A stretch of 64,000 bases of DNA, taken from the NCBI RefSeq assembly GCF_011492945.1, contig NZ_CP045119.1:1178001-1242000 (forward strand). The letters are read 5' to 3'. This DNA comes from Rubrobacter tropicus. GTDB taxonomy: Bacteria > Actinomycetota > Rubrobacteria > Rubrobacterales > Rubrobacteraceae. The notes beneath the pieces are model-generated. The model was not told the DNA's origin. It did not search any database and saw only the letters and a list, made by a program, of their open reading frames with translations. The position numbers and the translations under genes were made by a program. Below, in pieces: positions 31,891-40,479 of the stretch; position 1 is the stretch's first letter; every line of letters begins with the position of its first letter.

Positions 31891-32589
31891 ATGGCTGAGA
31901 ACGGGCGCGTCGCGCTGGTGAGCGGTGGAAACAGGGGGATAGGGCTGGAGGTCTGCCGCCGGCTCGCCGGGGAGGGGCTGACCGTGATACTGGGCTCCCG
32001 CGACGAGGAGGCGGGAAAACGGGCCGCCGAGGGGCTGCCCGGAAACGTTACCGCCCGCCAGCTAGACGTCGCCGACGCCGGCAGCGTCGAGAACCTCGCG
32101 GCTTCCATAGAGGGCGAATTCGGACGCCTGGACGTCCTGGTCAACAACGCCGGCATCTCCAACGACGAGGGCCAGAGCGGGGCCGAGGCCGACCTGGACC
32201 GGGTGAGGGAGGCCCTCGAGGCCAACCTTTTCGGGGCCTGGCGGCTGTGCGAGGCGGCGATACCCCACATGAGGCGCGAAGGATACGGCAGGATCGTCAA
32301 CGTCTCGACGGGCCTCGCGGCCCTCGAAGACATGGGCGGCGGTTCCCCGGGCTACCGGATCTCGAAGACCGGCCTGAACGCCCTGACCCGCATCCTGGCC
32401 TCCGAGTTGCGCGGCACCGGCGTCCTCGTAAATGCCGTCAACCCGGGCTGGGTCCAGACCGACATGGGCGGCGCCAACGCCAACCGATCCGTCGAAGAAG
32501 GCGCTGACGGCGTGGTCTGGGCGGCCTTGCTCCCCAATAACGGCCCCACCGGCGGATTCTTCAGGGACAGGCGGCAAGTGGCGTGGTGA
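31891..32589 (+). CDS. Short-chain dehydrogenase/reductase (carbonyl reductase-like)
   Basis: A 232-residue SDR. It has SGGNRGIGLEVCRRLAGEGL, the NNAGIS structural motif, catalytic Ser in VNVSTGLAAL, active-site YRISK, and NPGWVQTDMGG. The short length and the NRGIG cofactor loop resemble the NADPH-dependent carbonyl reductases. Substrate unknown. ATG 31891 is preceded by GATCCGGAGGTC. Monocistronic or weakly linked to the upstream gene; a repeat element follows. Confidence 0.88.
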   Translation: MAENGRVALVSGGNRGIGLEVCRRLAGEGLTVILGSRDEEAGKRAAEGLPGNVTARQLDVADAGSVENLAASIEGEFGRLDVLVNNAGISNDEGQSGAEADLDRVREALEANLFGAWRLCEAAIPHMRREGYGRIVNVSTGLAALEDMGGGSPGYRISKTGLNALTRILASELRGTGVLVNAVNPGWVQTDMGGANANRSVEEGADGVVWAALLPNNGPTGGFFRDRRQVAW

Positions 32590-32594
32590 GGAAG

Positions 32595-32712
32595 CTGCCG
32601 GTTATCAGCCTTCAGCTATCAGCTGTCAGCCCGCTTCGGCCTTTCGGCCTGCGCTCTCAGCGGTCAGCTTTCTTTGTCTTTGGCTGACAGCTGACAGCTG
32701 ATAGCTCTCGGG
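32595..32712. repeat. TCAGC/GCTGA inverted-arm element, copy E
   Basis: Left arm TATCAGCCTTCAGCTATCAG plus CTGTCAGC (32604-32630), right arm GGCTGACAGCTGACAGCTGA (32682-32704). The arms pair almost perfectly. The core TTCGGCCTTTCGGCCTGCGC is itself a small hairpin. It separates the SDR from the convergent glycosyltransferase, so it may act as a bidirectional terminator. Confidence 0.75.
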
Positions 32713-32792
32713 TCGGTTTGGGCCGCGTTTGTTGATGGGTGCGCGCAGACGCCGGTCTGTTTACGGAACGGGCAGTTCCACCGTCGTGGTAA

Positions 32793-34064
32793 TCAGGGCC
32801 TTCTCTGTACGTATCGCTCGAACGTTCTGACTGCCTGGGCCACGCCGTTCTCGGCCTTTATCTTCGAGCCGAGGTTTTCGCAGCGCTGGCGTATTTCGGG
32901 GTCGGTTGCCGCCTGCAGGATGGCGCTTGATAGGTTCTCGGCTGTCAATTTTTTGTGAGAGATCGGGGCGGGGCTGACGCCGAGGGCGTGGACGCGCCAG
33001 CCCCAGAACTGCTGGTCGGGTACGACGGGGACGACGACGGAAGGGGTTCCTGCTCTCAGGGCCTCGGCCGTCGTCCCGGCGCCGCCGTGGTGCACGGCGA
33101 CGGAGACTTTCGGGAAGAGCCAGTCGTAGGGTACGCCGCCCGGGACCCTGATGACGTCCTCGTGCAGATCCGCGTCCGCGTCGCCGTAGTCCGAGACCAG
33201 GACGCCCCGGAGCCCCGCGAGCCGGAGCGCCTCCGCCGTTAGCGAGACGATGCGCCCGGCCTCCGAAGCGCGGGTATGGCCCATGCTCCCGAGGCCGAGC
33301 GCGACCGGCGGCTCTCCGGCTTCGAGGAAACGTCTTAGCTTCTCCGGGGGGCGCCAGCCCTCTTCGCGGCCGAGAAACCAGTAGCCGGTCGTGTGCATCC
33401 AGGCGTCGCGCCTGCCGTCCGTGGGCAGGACGTGCGGGCTCCAGCCGAGCAGGAAAGGACGCTTCTGCCGGTGCATCTCCCCGAGTGGACCCCTCAGGCG
33501 GGGCATGGCCGGAAGACCCACCTCTCTGCGTGCCTCCGCCACCAGGGGCTCGACGGTGCGCCAGTAGAGTTGCTCCGTCGCCGGGTGGCTCAGGCGGTTG
33601 TAGAGGTGGCCCGGGAGGGGGAGGGGCTTCCCGAACATCGCGCTCGGAAACCCGCCGTCCCGGATAAAGAGCGGCGTGACGACGCTCCCTACCGAGGGTA
33701 GCCCCAGGTGCTCCGCCGCCATGAAGCCGGCGAACCCGAGCGGGGTGTAGATGACGGCGTCGGCGCCCTCGCAAGCCGCGAGGCAGTCGCGAAGCCCCTG
33801 CCCGACGTGCGGCCTCAGCAGCGGCCGGAACCGCCTGGCGTACCCGAAAGGATTGCGGCCCGCGGCCACCAGCGCCTCCACCAGCCGGTCCGGGTCGGGG
33901 CCCGCCACGGGCCAGAATGCCAGGCCGCGGCTTTCGGCCATGGTCCTGTAAGGTTCCCAGCCCGCCAGAATGACCTCGTGGCCCGCCTCTTTCAGTCCGA
34001 GCCCGAGGGCGGCGCAGGGCTGGACGTCGCCCCTGGAGCCGGCCGCCGTGACGACGATCCTCAC
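32793..34064 (-). CDS. UDP-glycosyltransferase-like protein (GT1/GT28 fold)
   Basis: About 423 residues starting (GTG) RIVVTAAGSRGDVQPCAALG, the N-terminal GT-B signature seen in sterol and macrolide glucosyltransferases. The C-terminal donor-binding part has VALGLGSMGHTR and VAVHHGGAGTTAEALRAGTP followed by VVPVVPDQQFWGWRVHALG, the GT1 motif. It would move a sugar from a nucleotide donor to a lipid or small molecule; the acceptor is unknown. The start is set at GTG 34064, where GTGA overlaps the preceding frame's stop; an in-frame upstream extension is Arg/Gly-rich and not family-like. Confidence 0.87.
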   Translation of the reverse strand: MRIVVTAAGSRGDVQPCAALGLGLKEAGHEVILAGWEPYRTMAESRGLAFWPVAGPDPDRLVEALVAAGRNPFGYARRFRPLLRPHVGQGLRDCLAACEGADAVIYTPLGFAGFMAAEHLGLPSVGSVVTPLFIRDGGFPSAMFGKPLPLPGHLYNRLSHPATEQLYWRTVEPLVAEARREVGLPAMPRLRGPLGEMHRQKRPFLLGWSPHVLPTDGRRDAWMHTTGYWFLGREEGWRPPEKLRRFLEAGEPPVALGLGSMGHTRASEAGRIVSLTAEALRLAGLRGVLVSDYGDADADLHEDVIRVPGGVPYDWLFPKVSVAVHHGGAGTTAEALRAGTPSVVVPVVPDQQFWGWRVHALGVSPAPISHKKLTAENLSSAILQAATDPEIRQRCENLGSKIKAENGVAQAVRTFERYVQRRP

Positions 34065-34411
34065 CCGGCCTGCCCTGTGTCGTTCTCGCGCAGGCGCAGG
34101 GAGAGGATGAAGACGGCGAACCCCGCGAGGACCACCAGCCCGAGTGCCACGCGAAGGCCGGTGAGCTCGGCTACGCTGCCCACCAGCGGCGTCGAGAACA
34201 GTAGCGCAGAGCAGCCCGCCCACAGCCCGAAGGCCCCGAACGCCGTCAGGGAGAGCGCCAGCAACCGCGCGACACCCGTGACCCGCGCACCTTCCAGTTG
34301 GTCCCCACCTCCATCCCGCAAGAGCCGACCGGGCGATGCTACAGGAGTCGGCACCGCCCGGTCCACCCGCGCCGGCCATGGCCGACGCAGGCTCTGTACC
34401 TCATCAACCAC
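34061..34411 (-). pseudogene. Remnant of an MFS transporter (last two helices)
   Basis: A 116-residue frame. Its first 45 residues lack character, while the rest (VARLLALSLTAFGAFGLWAG and GSVAELTGLRVALGLVVLAG) reads like the final helices of a major facilitator protein. No N-terminal ten helices exist upstream, so it is probably a truncated remnant. It could be expressed, since its stop overlaps the glycosyltransferase start. A true small membrane protein is the alternative. Confidence 0.4.
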
Positions 34412-34494
34412 ACGAGTCGTGTGCTTCGGACGACCATCAGCGCGACGAGCGCGACGTAATCGGTGGCGGATCGGGCTCCTCTGGCCGGAGCGCG

Positions 34495-34926
34495 CTACGT
34501 CCTGAGCCTGCCTGCCATCTCTAGCAAAGCGGTCGAGATGGTCCTCAGGTCGGCTTCGTTCTGCGGCGAGGCGTAATAGGCATTGAGCGGCCAGCTACGG
34601 ATTCCGCGCTCGGCGAGCTGCTCGCGCAACTCCGAGATCCCCTCCAGGTAGTCTTCGGCGTAGATCCTCTGGGTCTCGATGTCGTGGAGGGTGACGCGCC
34701 GGTGCGGGTACTCGTGGTCCTTGATGACTACGTCGTCGAGGGGCCTGCTCGCTTCGCGTTCCTGGAGTAGCCCGATCAGGGCCTCCGATCTGGCCCGCGC
34801 CAGGTTCCTCAGGCCCGCCCGGGTCATCTTGTGGCGCCGACGGCCGAACGGCCGGACGGAGAGCAGGCGCGAGGTCTTCCAGGCGGGTAGTCTGCCTGTC
34901 CTTTGGGTGGGGGCTGTTTCTATCAT
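34495..34926 (-). CDS. Hypothetical protein, basic N terminus
   Basis: A 143-residue protein. The N-terminal 50 residues are rich in Arg (SRLLSVRPFGRRRHKMTR), then come charged helices (SEALIGLLQEREASRPLDDV) and LREQLAERGIRSWPLNAYYA. GC3 is high and the composition is protein-like. No family recognised. The strongly basic N terminus suggests nucleic acid or membrane surface contact, but that is a guess. ATG 34926 has no strong ribosome site. Confidence 0.6.
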   Translation of the reverse strand: MIETAPTQRTGRLPAWKTSRLLSVRPFGRRRHKMTRAGLRNLARARSEALIGLLQEREASRPLDDVVIKDHEYPHRRVTLHDIETQRIYAEDYLEGISELREQLAERGIRSWPLNAYYASPQNEADLRTISTALLEMAGRLRT

Positions 34927-35184
34927 CGACCGTTAGCCTACCAACCCGGTGTACCCGGCGGGTTAACCGTCCTGAGGCTTCGTGCTAAGCGTTGTTAAGG
35001 ACTCTTGCCTGGACTCGCGGGCGAATTGCCCGCCGGTAACAGTCCCGTGAAGAATCGTTAATGTCTCGACGGTTCACGCGGAACTAGACGTTCTCGCGGG
35101 GCAGAACTAGCCGGACGGGTGATGTGCCGTTTGGGGCGTGGGGATAGAGTATCCGCATAGACTAGACCGGATCAGGAGAAGAGC

Positions 35185-36090
35185 ATGGAGAGTACGCAAA
35201 ACACTTTGGCCGCCTTGTCCGAGGGCATGGCGGACGCGGTCGCGAACGCCGGCAGGTCGATCGTGCGGGTACACGGCAGGAGGCGGCACCCGGGGAGCGG
35301 CGTGGTCTACGCGCCCGACCTGGTGCTTACGGCGGGACACGTGCTGGAGCGCGAGGAGGACCTGTCGGTCGAGACCGCCGACGGGCGGACGCTGCCGGCC
35401 AGGCTCCTCGGCAGGGACCACTCGACGGACCTTGCCGTGCTGCGGGTCGATAACCTGGGGGTGGAGGCCGCGACGCCCGCCGAGGGGGAGGCGAGGGTCG
35501 GCCAGATCTCTCTGGCAGTGGCGAGCCCTGGCCGCGGCGACGGCCCCAGGGCCACCTTCGGCATCGTAAGCTCGGTCGGCGGCCCCATCAGGACGCGGCG
35601 GGGACCGAGGCTGGAGCGTTACATACAGACCGATGCTTCGCCATACCCCGGTCTCTCGGGCGGCCCGCTGGTGGACGTCGGCGGCAAGGTCGTCGGCATC
35701 ATGGTGGCCGGATGGGGGCGCGGGGCCGCCTTCGCCGTCCCGGTCGACCTGGCCTGGCGTGTCGCCGGGGCGCTGCAGGAGCGGGGCACGGTGAGGCGGG
35801 GATACCTCGGCATCCTCAGCCAGCCGGTACGCCTCCCCGGGGGCGAGAAAATCGACCTGACCCAGAAGGGCGGCCTCCTGGTCGTCGGGGTCGAGGACGG
35901 TAGCCCCGCCGGCCGCGGCGGCCTGATGGTCGGTGACATAGTCGCGACCCTGGATGGGCAGCCGGTCGAGGACACGGACGATCTGCTCGTGCTGCTCTCC
36001 GGCGACAGGGTCGGACGGGCCGTGCCCGTGAAGGTGGTCCGGGGTGGGGAACCTCAGGAGCTGGAGATCACAGTCGGCGAGCGCGGTTAG
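35185..36090 (+). CDS. Trypsin-like serine protease with PDZ domain (HtrA type), first copy
   Basis: A 301-residue protein. The trypsin-like domain carries the triad: His52 in VLTAGHVLE, Asp82 in HSTDLAVLRV, and Ser158 in PYPGLSGGPLVD, where GLSGG replaces the usual GNSGG. A single PDZ domain follows (LVVGVEDGSPAGRGGLMVGD). No clear signal peptide or transmembrane anchor is visible, so it may be cytoplasmic. ATG 35185 has GGAGAAGAGC upstream. It is followed 10 bp later by a second protease of the same design and then a LuxR-type regulator. Confidence 0.88.
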   Translation: MESTQNTLAALSEGMADAVANAGRSIVRVHGRRRHPGSGVVYAPDLVLTAGHVLEREEDLSVETADGRTLPARLLGRDHSTDLAVLRVDNLGVEAATPAEGEARVGQISLAVASPGRGDGPRATFGIVSSVGGPIRTRRGPRLERYIQTDASPYPGLSGGPLVDVGGKVVGIMVAGWGRGAAFAVPVDLAWRVAGALQERGTVRRGYLGILSQPVRLPGGEKIDLTQKGGLLVVGVEDGSPAGRGGLMVGDIVATLDGQPVEDTDDLLVLLSGDRVGRAVPVKVVRGGEPQELEITVGERG

Positions 36091-36100
36091 GGGGCCGGGG

Positions 36101-37045
36101 ATGGTCCTGGGAAACGCGGAGTCTTTCGCCCAGGCCGCTTCGTCGGAGGGGGCGCGGATGGTCGAGGGTGCGCGCGAGAGCGTCGTGCAGGTGGTCAGCG
36201 GCGGGCGCGGGTCGGGGGCCGGTGTGATCTGGTCAGAAAGCGGCCTCGTGCTGACGAACGACCACGTGCTCCCGGAAGGTCGCGGGGGCCGTCGTCGGGG
36301 CGGGGTAACCCGCGTCGCCCTGCGAGACGGCCGGACGTTCGACGCGGAGGTCGTGAAACGCTCCCGCGAGCTTGACCTGGCGCTGCTCCGGCTGCGGGAC
36401 GCCGCGGAACTTCCGGCGGCATCCGTCGGGGACTCGGACGCTATGCGCGTCGGGGAGATCGTCTACGCCATCGGCCACCCCTGGGGCAATCCCGGGGCGG
36501 TGACGGCCGGCATCGTCGGCGGGTTGGGCGTTTCGGGCGGGCGGGGTAAGGGGCGTCGCCGGGGCTCGGGGGGGAGCTACATCTTTTCGGACGTCGCCCT
36601 GGCGCCGGGGAACTCGGGCGGGCCGTTGCTCAACGCCAGGGGGGAGGTGGTCGGGATCAACGCCATGATCTTCGGCCGCACCGCCTTCTCCATCCCATCC
36701 AACGCCGCGACCGCCTGGGTCGCGGCCCCCCGGGAGCGACGCGTGGACCGGCGCCCGCGCCTGGGCGTCGGGTTGGTGCCCGTGGAGTTTCCGGCTTCCG
36801 GTCGGCCTGAGGAGGGCGACGCCTGGGGGCTCGCGGTCTCTTCGGTCGAAGAGGGCGGCCCCGCCGAAGCCGCGGGCCTCCTGGTGGGCGACGTGCTACT
36901 CGGGATCGCAGGAAGCCCGCCGCATGACGTCGAGACGTTTTACGAAGCCCTCTCGCGGGACGACACCGTATCCCTGCGGGTGCTGCGCGGGGGACACGCC
37001 ATCGTCGTGGAGGTGCCGCCGAGAACGTCGGGACGCGCCGCGTGA
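36101..37045 (+). CDS. Trypsin-like serine protease with PDZ domain (HtrA type), second copy
   Basis: A 314-residue paralogue of the previous protein. The triad is intact: His in LTNDHVLPEG, Asp in ELDLALLRLRD and Ser in LAPGNSGGPLLN, with the canonical GNSGG. A PDZ domain follows (VSSVEEGGPAEAAGLLVGDV). An insertion after the His, PEGRGGRRRGG, is rich in Gly/Arg. Start taken at ATG 36101 preceded by a GGGGG tract, 10 bp after the first protease. The pair probably arose by tandem duplication. The stop overlaps the GTG of the LuxR gene. Confidence 0.88.
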   Translation: MVLGNAESFAQAASSEGARMVEGARESVVQVVSGGRGSGAGVIWSESGLVLTNDHVLPEGRGGRRRGGVTRVALRDGRTFDAEVVKRSRELDLALLRLRDAAELPAASVGDSDAMRVGEIVYAIGHPWGNPGAVTAGIVGGLGVSGGRGKGRRRGSGGSYIFSDVALAPGNSGGPLLNARGEVVGINAMIFGRTAFSIPSNAATAWVAAPRERRVDRRPRLGVGLVPVEFPASGRPEEGDAWGLAVSSVEEGGPAEAAGLLVGDVLLGIAGSPPHDVETFYEALSRDDTVSLRVLRGGHAIVVEVPPRTSGRAA

Positions 37046-37671
37046 CGCCGACGCGGGTCTTCGTCGTGGCGTCGACCCCGATGGCCCGGGCCGGGCTGCG
37101 CTCGATGCTCGAAGCCGTCGAAGGGGCCGACGTCCGGGTCTCCGGCGATTCGGGTGCTCCGGCCGGCTCGTTGCCGGGGACCCCGCTCGCCGCCGCCGAG
37201 GTCGTGCTCCTGGCCGACGAGGAACTGCTGGACGAGACGGCCCTCGCCCTCGCCGAAGACGGTGCCCAGGGATTGGTACTCCTCTCCGAGGATGAGCGGG
37301 CGGCGGCGCGGTTGCGAGCGTTGCCGCTCAGGGGCTGGGGCATCCTACCGCCGGATGCCCCGCCGGAGGAACTCGGGGCCGCGGTCGCCGCCGCGGCCCA
37401 CGGCCTCGTCGTGATGCCAAAGGCCGCCGCCGAGCAGGCGCTGGGCGAGGTCACCGTCGTCGAAGAGCTCTCCGAACCGCCAACGGCGCGGGAAGGCGAG
37501 GTATTGAACCTCCTCGCCAGGGGCCTATCCAACAAAATGATCGCCCGCGAGCTCCGCATCAGCGAGCACACCGTCAAGTTCCACATCTCCTCCCTCTACG
37601 CCAAGCTCGCCGTGAGCAACCGCGCCGAGGCCGTAAGCCAGGGCGCCAGGCACGGACTGATTTCGTTGTAG
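37042..37671 (+). CDS. LuxR-family regulator with degenerate receiver domain
   Basis: A 209-residue protein. The C-terminal LuxR HTH is clear: TAREGEVLNLLARGLSNKMI, ARELRISEHTVKFHISSLYA, AVSNRAEAVSQ. The N-terminal 120 residues have the shape of a receiver (VFVVASTPMARAGLRSMLEA). The phospho-acceptor Asp is missing, with EVVLLADEELL where a normal receiver has the Asp after the third strand. It may therefore be controlled by protein contact or level rather than phosphorylation. Its GTG overlaps the upstream protease stop (GTGA), so the three genes form one operon. No kinase is adjacent. Confidence 0.85.
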   Translation: MTPTRVFVVASTPMARAGLRSMLEAVEGADVRVSGDSGAPAGSLPGTPLAAAEVVLLADEELLDETALALAEDGAQGLVLLSEDERAAARLRALPLRGWGILPPDAPPEELGAAVAAAAHGLVVMPKAAAEQALGEVTVVEELSEPPTAREGEVLNLLARGLSNKMIARELRISEHTVKFHISSLYAKLAVSNRAEAVSQGARHGLISL

Positions 37672-37925
37672 CTGTCAGCACGCTTCGGCCTGGGGCCTCC
37701 GCTCTCGGCGCGCTTCGGCCCGCTCCGCGGGCCTCGCTTTCAGCAGTCAGCTTCTTGCCGCCCATAGCCCTACCGGGCAGCGTAATACGGATCGATTTCG
37801 TTGTCGCAGGGCGCAACGCGGGCAGACGACTGGCTGACGGGCTGAGAGTCCCCGAAGGGGACGTGCTGAAAGCGGAGGCGGAGCCGGAGCGGGCTGATAG
37901 CTGCCCGTAGGGCCGCGTGCTGCGA
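37672..37925. repeat. TCAGC/GCTGA inverted-arm element, copy F
   Basis: Left arm GCTGTCAGCACGCTTCGGCC and TTTCAGCAGTCAGC (37671-37752). Right arm GACTGGCTGACGGGCTGAGA, CGTGCTGAAAGCGGAG and GGGCTGATAGC (37828-37906). About 80 bp lie between, with CCCGAAGGGG as an inner hairpin. It fills the gap between the LuxR gene and the lipoprotein gene. Confidence 0.7.
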
Positions 37926-37948
37926 CGACCGTAGGGAGGAGCTAGAAT

Positions 37949-38713
37949 GTGGTTGGTATCGCTGAACGGCGGCATGGGATGCGGGAGCTCCGGAACAGGT
38001 TCGTGGTCGTCTGGGGACCGCTTTTTCTCGTGTTTTTTGTGTGGGGGTGCGGTGGGGGTTCCGGGCCTTCCGAGCCCGACGGGGGTGTGGTGACTGAGCC
38101 GGTTCCCGCCCATACGGGGGAGGTGATCGTCACCAGCGACGACGAGACGCTACCGGAGGGCTGCCGTCCGCGGCCGGTGGCCGGGCTTTTGATCCGTTTT
38201 CTCGATGCCTTTAACCGGGGTAGCCAGGAGGAACTCTCCCGCTCCTTTTTCCTCTCCGAAGGTCCGACCCCGCCTGACTTCTCGCCCGTGGCCTACCGGC
38301 CGTGGTCCTGGTACTCCTCCACACATACCGGGAGCGGTGGGAGGGTGACGCACGACTTCACCACCTCGGACCAGGGCGAGCTGCTCCGCTACTTCGCGAA
38401 GCGCCACGAGAAGGGGGAGACTATGCGCCTGATCAAGGTCAGCCTCACCCAGGCCGGGCTTCTGGATATGGAGAGCAACGTAGGCTTCGTCTACGTCGTC
38501 ACCCGCGAGGCCCCGGACCTCGACCCCGGCCTCGGCGGTCCGTCGCGCGTGGCCTACGGCAAGGGTTCCCTCAACTGCGAGAACCTGCGCATCTTTACCT
38601 GGAACATGACCATGAAAACGCACGAAGACAGGACCAAGCGCGAGGCCGCCGCCTGGCTCTGCAAGGACCCGCCGGGATGGAGACCCGGCAAGGCCGTCGT
38701 GGCGTGTACGTAG
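37949..38713 (+). CDS. Putative lipoprotein of unknown function
   Basis: A 254-residue protein. Its N terminus has basic residues (RELRNRFV), a hydrophobic core (VVVWGPLFLVFFVWG) and then Cys followed by Gly and Ser residues. This is a lipoprotein signal, though Trp two before the Cys is atypical. The mature part contains FLDAFNRGSQEELSRSF, similar in style to SnoaL/NTF2-like or stress-related lipoproteins, but no family is confidently seen. Two Cys pairs in the body may form disulfides. GTG 37949 has GGGAGGAG 8 nt upstream; ATG 37979 is an alternative that keeps the signal. Confidence 0.7.
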   Translation: MVGIAERRHGMRELRNRFVVVWGPLFLVFFVWGCGGGSGPSEPDGGVVTEPVPAHTGEVIVTSDDETLPEGCRPRPVAGLLIRFLDAFNRGSQEELSRSFFLSEGPTPPDFSPVAYRPWSWYSSTHTGSGGRVTHDFTTSDQGELLRYFAKRHEKGETMRLIKVSLTQAGLLDMESNVGFVYVVTREAPDLDPGLGGPSRVAYGKGSLNCENLRIFTWNMTMKTHEDRTKREAAAWLCKDPPGWRPGKAVVACT

Positions 38714-38714
38714 A

Positions 38715-38855
38715 AGGCTACAGGCTTCAGGTTGCAGCCGTCAGGCAGCGCGCGGGTGGTCGATGCTTCAACGCGGAAGAGAATGTGTCGAAGGACTTCG
38801 TGGTCCCCTCGAAGTCCCGCCCACCACCCCTGAAACCTGAAGCCCGAAACCTACA
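38715..38855. repeat. Second repeat type: inverted GGCTTCAGGTTTCAG arms
   Basis: AGGCTTCAGGTTGCAG (about 38725-38741) and CCTGAAACCTGAAGCC (about 38828-38843) are inverted copies differing by two bases. The pair lies between convergent genes and may terminate both. A related CCTGAAACCCGAAGCC lies at 23270. A CTTCG-rich core with CGAAGGACTTCG is between the arms. Confidence 0.6.
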
Positions 38856-40032
38856 AAACCAGATGCAGGTCGCCGAACTCGTGCCAGAGGTAGCCTTCCT
38901 CGAGCGCTTCGGTGTAGGCGATCTCGAGGTGATCCCGGCCCGATGAGAGCAGGGGGCACGCGGAACCGCTCTCGACGAGCGCCTGCAGCATCGCCAGGTG
39001 CGTCGAGCGGGGCTCGTGCAAACCGGTCAGCAACGCGCCGACGGACCGTACGCCGCGCTCCGGGGTAATGAAGAGGTCTGTCCAGCCTTCTCCGGGGTGG
39101 GATCTCCCCTCCACGTCGGTTACGGTCTCTAGCGCCCGCACGACGGTCGTCCCGACGGCCACGACCCTGTGGCCCGCCGCCCGCGCTTCGTTGACCGTAC
39201 GGGCCGTGGCGGGCGGAACCCGGTAGTACTCCTCGTAGGGCGGCTCGTCGTCCTCGAGGCTCGCGACGCCGGTGTGCAGTACGAGCGGCGCGACCTGCAC
39301 ACCGCCCGCCACGAGGCGCGTGATGAACTCGGGCGTGAACGCCCGGCCGGCCGAGGGCATCTCGGCGCTGCCCTTCTCGGTGGCATAAACGGTCTGGTAG
39401 TAACCGGAAGGCCAGTTTTCCCTGACGTAACCGTAACGGATGGGTGCACCGTGCCGGTCTAGGTAGTCGTTCAGGTTTGTTGGGAGGTTCAGGGTGGAGA
39501 TCCAGAGCCGGTTGGCCCCTTCCTTCGAACGGTTTTGCGATAGGTATGGAGTGTGAAGGACGGCTACGCCGCCTCCGGGGAGCCGCAACGTCTCGCCTGG
39601 CTTACCGTCGAGCAGAGGTTTAGTGCCCTCATGGGAGCGTAGCTCGACGGTCCACAGGTCCCCGGGGAGGTGGGTTGAGAGGTGGAGCGTGAGTTCGGCG
39701 CCGGTCTCGCGGGTGGCAGGGACGGCGGCGTTCATGGTGCCGCTGGTGTTGACGACGAGCACGTCGCCGGCTTCTAGAAAGTCCGGCAGGTCCCTGAAGC
39801 CGGCGTGCAGGACGCGGTCGTCTTGCCGGTAGGAGACCATGAGGCGTACCTCGTCGCGGGCGAGGCCGCGGGCTTCAGGCGGCCCGGTGGCTTCGAGCTC
39901 CGGTGGAAGATCGAAATCGAGGCTCCTCAACCTCCCGGGGCTTGCGCCTGCGTTGTGTGGTTTCGCGCCGCGTCTTGGGTCGTCTCGTAGGGTGGTCTGA
40001 GATTCCGTGGGTACTGTTCGTGCGTCTAGCAA
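38851..40032 (-). CDS. QueA-like S-adenosylmethionine:tRNA ribosyltransferase-isomerase family protein
   Basis: A 393-residue protein of the QueA fold. It has SLDFDLPPELEATGPPEARG at the start, then GDVLVVNTSGTMNAAVPA, and the second-domain segments RYGYVRENWPSGYYQTVYAT, EMPSAGRAFTPEF and VVAVGTTVVRALETV. It ends with SVGALLTGLHEPRSTHLAML. True QueA makes epoxyqueuosine in tRNA. This sequence differs from housekeeping QueA at several motifs (AGLHFT replaced by AGRAFT), so it may be a paralogue on another substrate. TTG 40032 follows AAGGA. It is last of four minus-strand genes. Confidence 0.8.
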   Translation of the reverse strand: MLDARTVPTESQTTLRDDPRRGAKPHNAGASPGRLRSLDFDLPPELEATGPPEARGLARDEVRLMVSYRQDDRVLHAGFRDLPDFLEAGDVLVVNTSGTMNAAVPATRETGAELTLHLSTHLPGDLWTVELRSHEGTKPLLDGKPGETLRLPGGGVAVLHTPYLSQNRSKEGANRLWISTLNLPTNLNDYLDRHGAPIRYGYVRENWPSGYYQTVYATEKGSAEMPSAGRAFTPEFITRLVAGGVQVAPLVLHTGVASLEDDEPPYEEYYRVPPATARTVNEARAAGHRVVAVGTTVVRALETVTDVEGRSHPGEGWTDLFITPERGVRSVGALLTGLHEPRSTHLAMLQALVESGSACPLLSSGRDHLEIAYTEALEEGYLWHEFGDLHLVL

Positions 40033-40057
40033 GATGAGTTTCCTTTGTCTGGGGCGG

Positions 40058-40426
40058 CTATCTTTGTGGGTCGTCGCGGGTTATTTCGTAGACGTTGTCG
40101 TCGGGGCCGACGAAGTGGGACCAGGCGCTGTGCTCGCCGTAATGGTGGACCGGGCCTATAAAGGAGATGCCGGCCCGCTCGAGCTCGGCGCGCGCCTCTT
40201 CGACGTCGTCGACCAGGAACCCGGCTACCGGGCCCGTCGTGAAATGCTCGTGGTCGCGGTCCCCGGGCCCGAAGACCTCGACCCTGGAACCGTCCGGCAG
40301 CCTGAAGACCGCGAAGTCCGGCTCTTCGCGCTCGGCGTTGAGCCCGAGCGTCTCACCGAAGAACCTGGCCGTCGCCTCGAACTGTGGGGTGCGGGTCCCG
40401 AGCCACGCGAGTCCTTTAGCTTTCAT
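40058..40426 (-). CDS. VOC-family (glyoxalase/bleomycin resistance-like) protein
   Basis: A 122-residue protein with one vicinal-oxygen-chelate domain. It begins MKAKGLAWLGTRTPQFEATA, with GETLGL and later AVFRLPDGSRVEVFGPGD and VGPDDNVYEITRDDP. The start is set at ATG 40426 because AAGGAGG stands 7 nt before it. Substrate unknown; such proteins bind metals and small oxidised molecules. It lies between the SDR-VOC fusion and the QueA-like gene in one minus-strand operon. Confidence 0.88.
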   Translation of the reverse strand: MKAKGLAWLGTRTPQFEATARFFGETLGLNAEREEPDFAVFRLPDGSRVEVFGPGDRDHEHFTTGPVAGFLVDDVEEARAELERAGISFIGPVHHYGEHSAWSHFVGPDDNVYEITRDDPQR

Positions 40427-40479
40427 GGATTGTCCTCCTTCGAACCTCGACGACCGGGACGATCTCGGCAAGTCCCGGG

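Noticed and set aside
34065-34379. A 105-residue N-terminal extension of the glycosyltransferase
   Set aside because: Gly/Arg-rich and antisense-like, overlapping the preceding frame; the family's first strand begins at GTG 34064.
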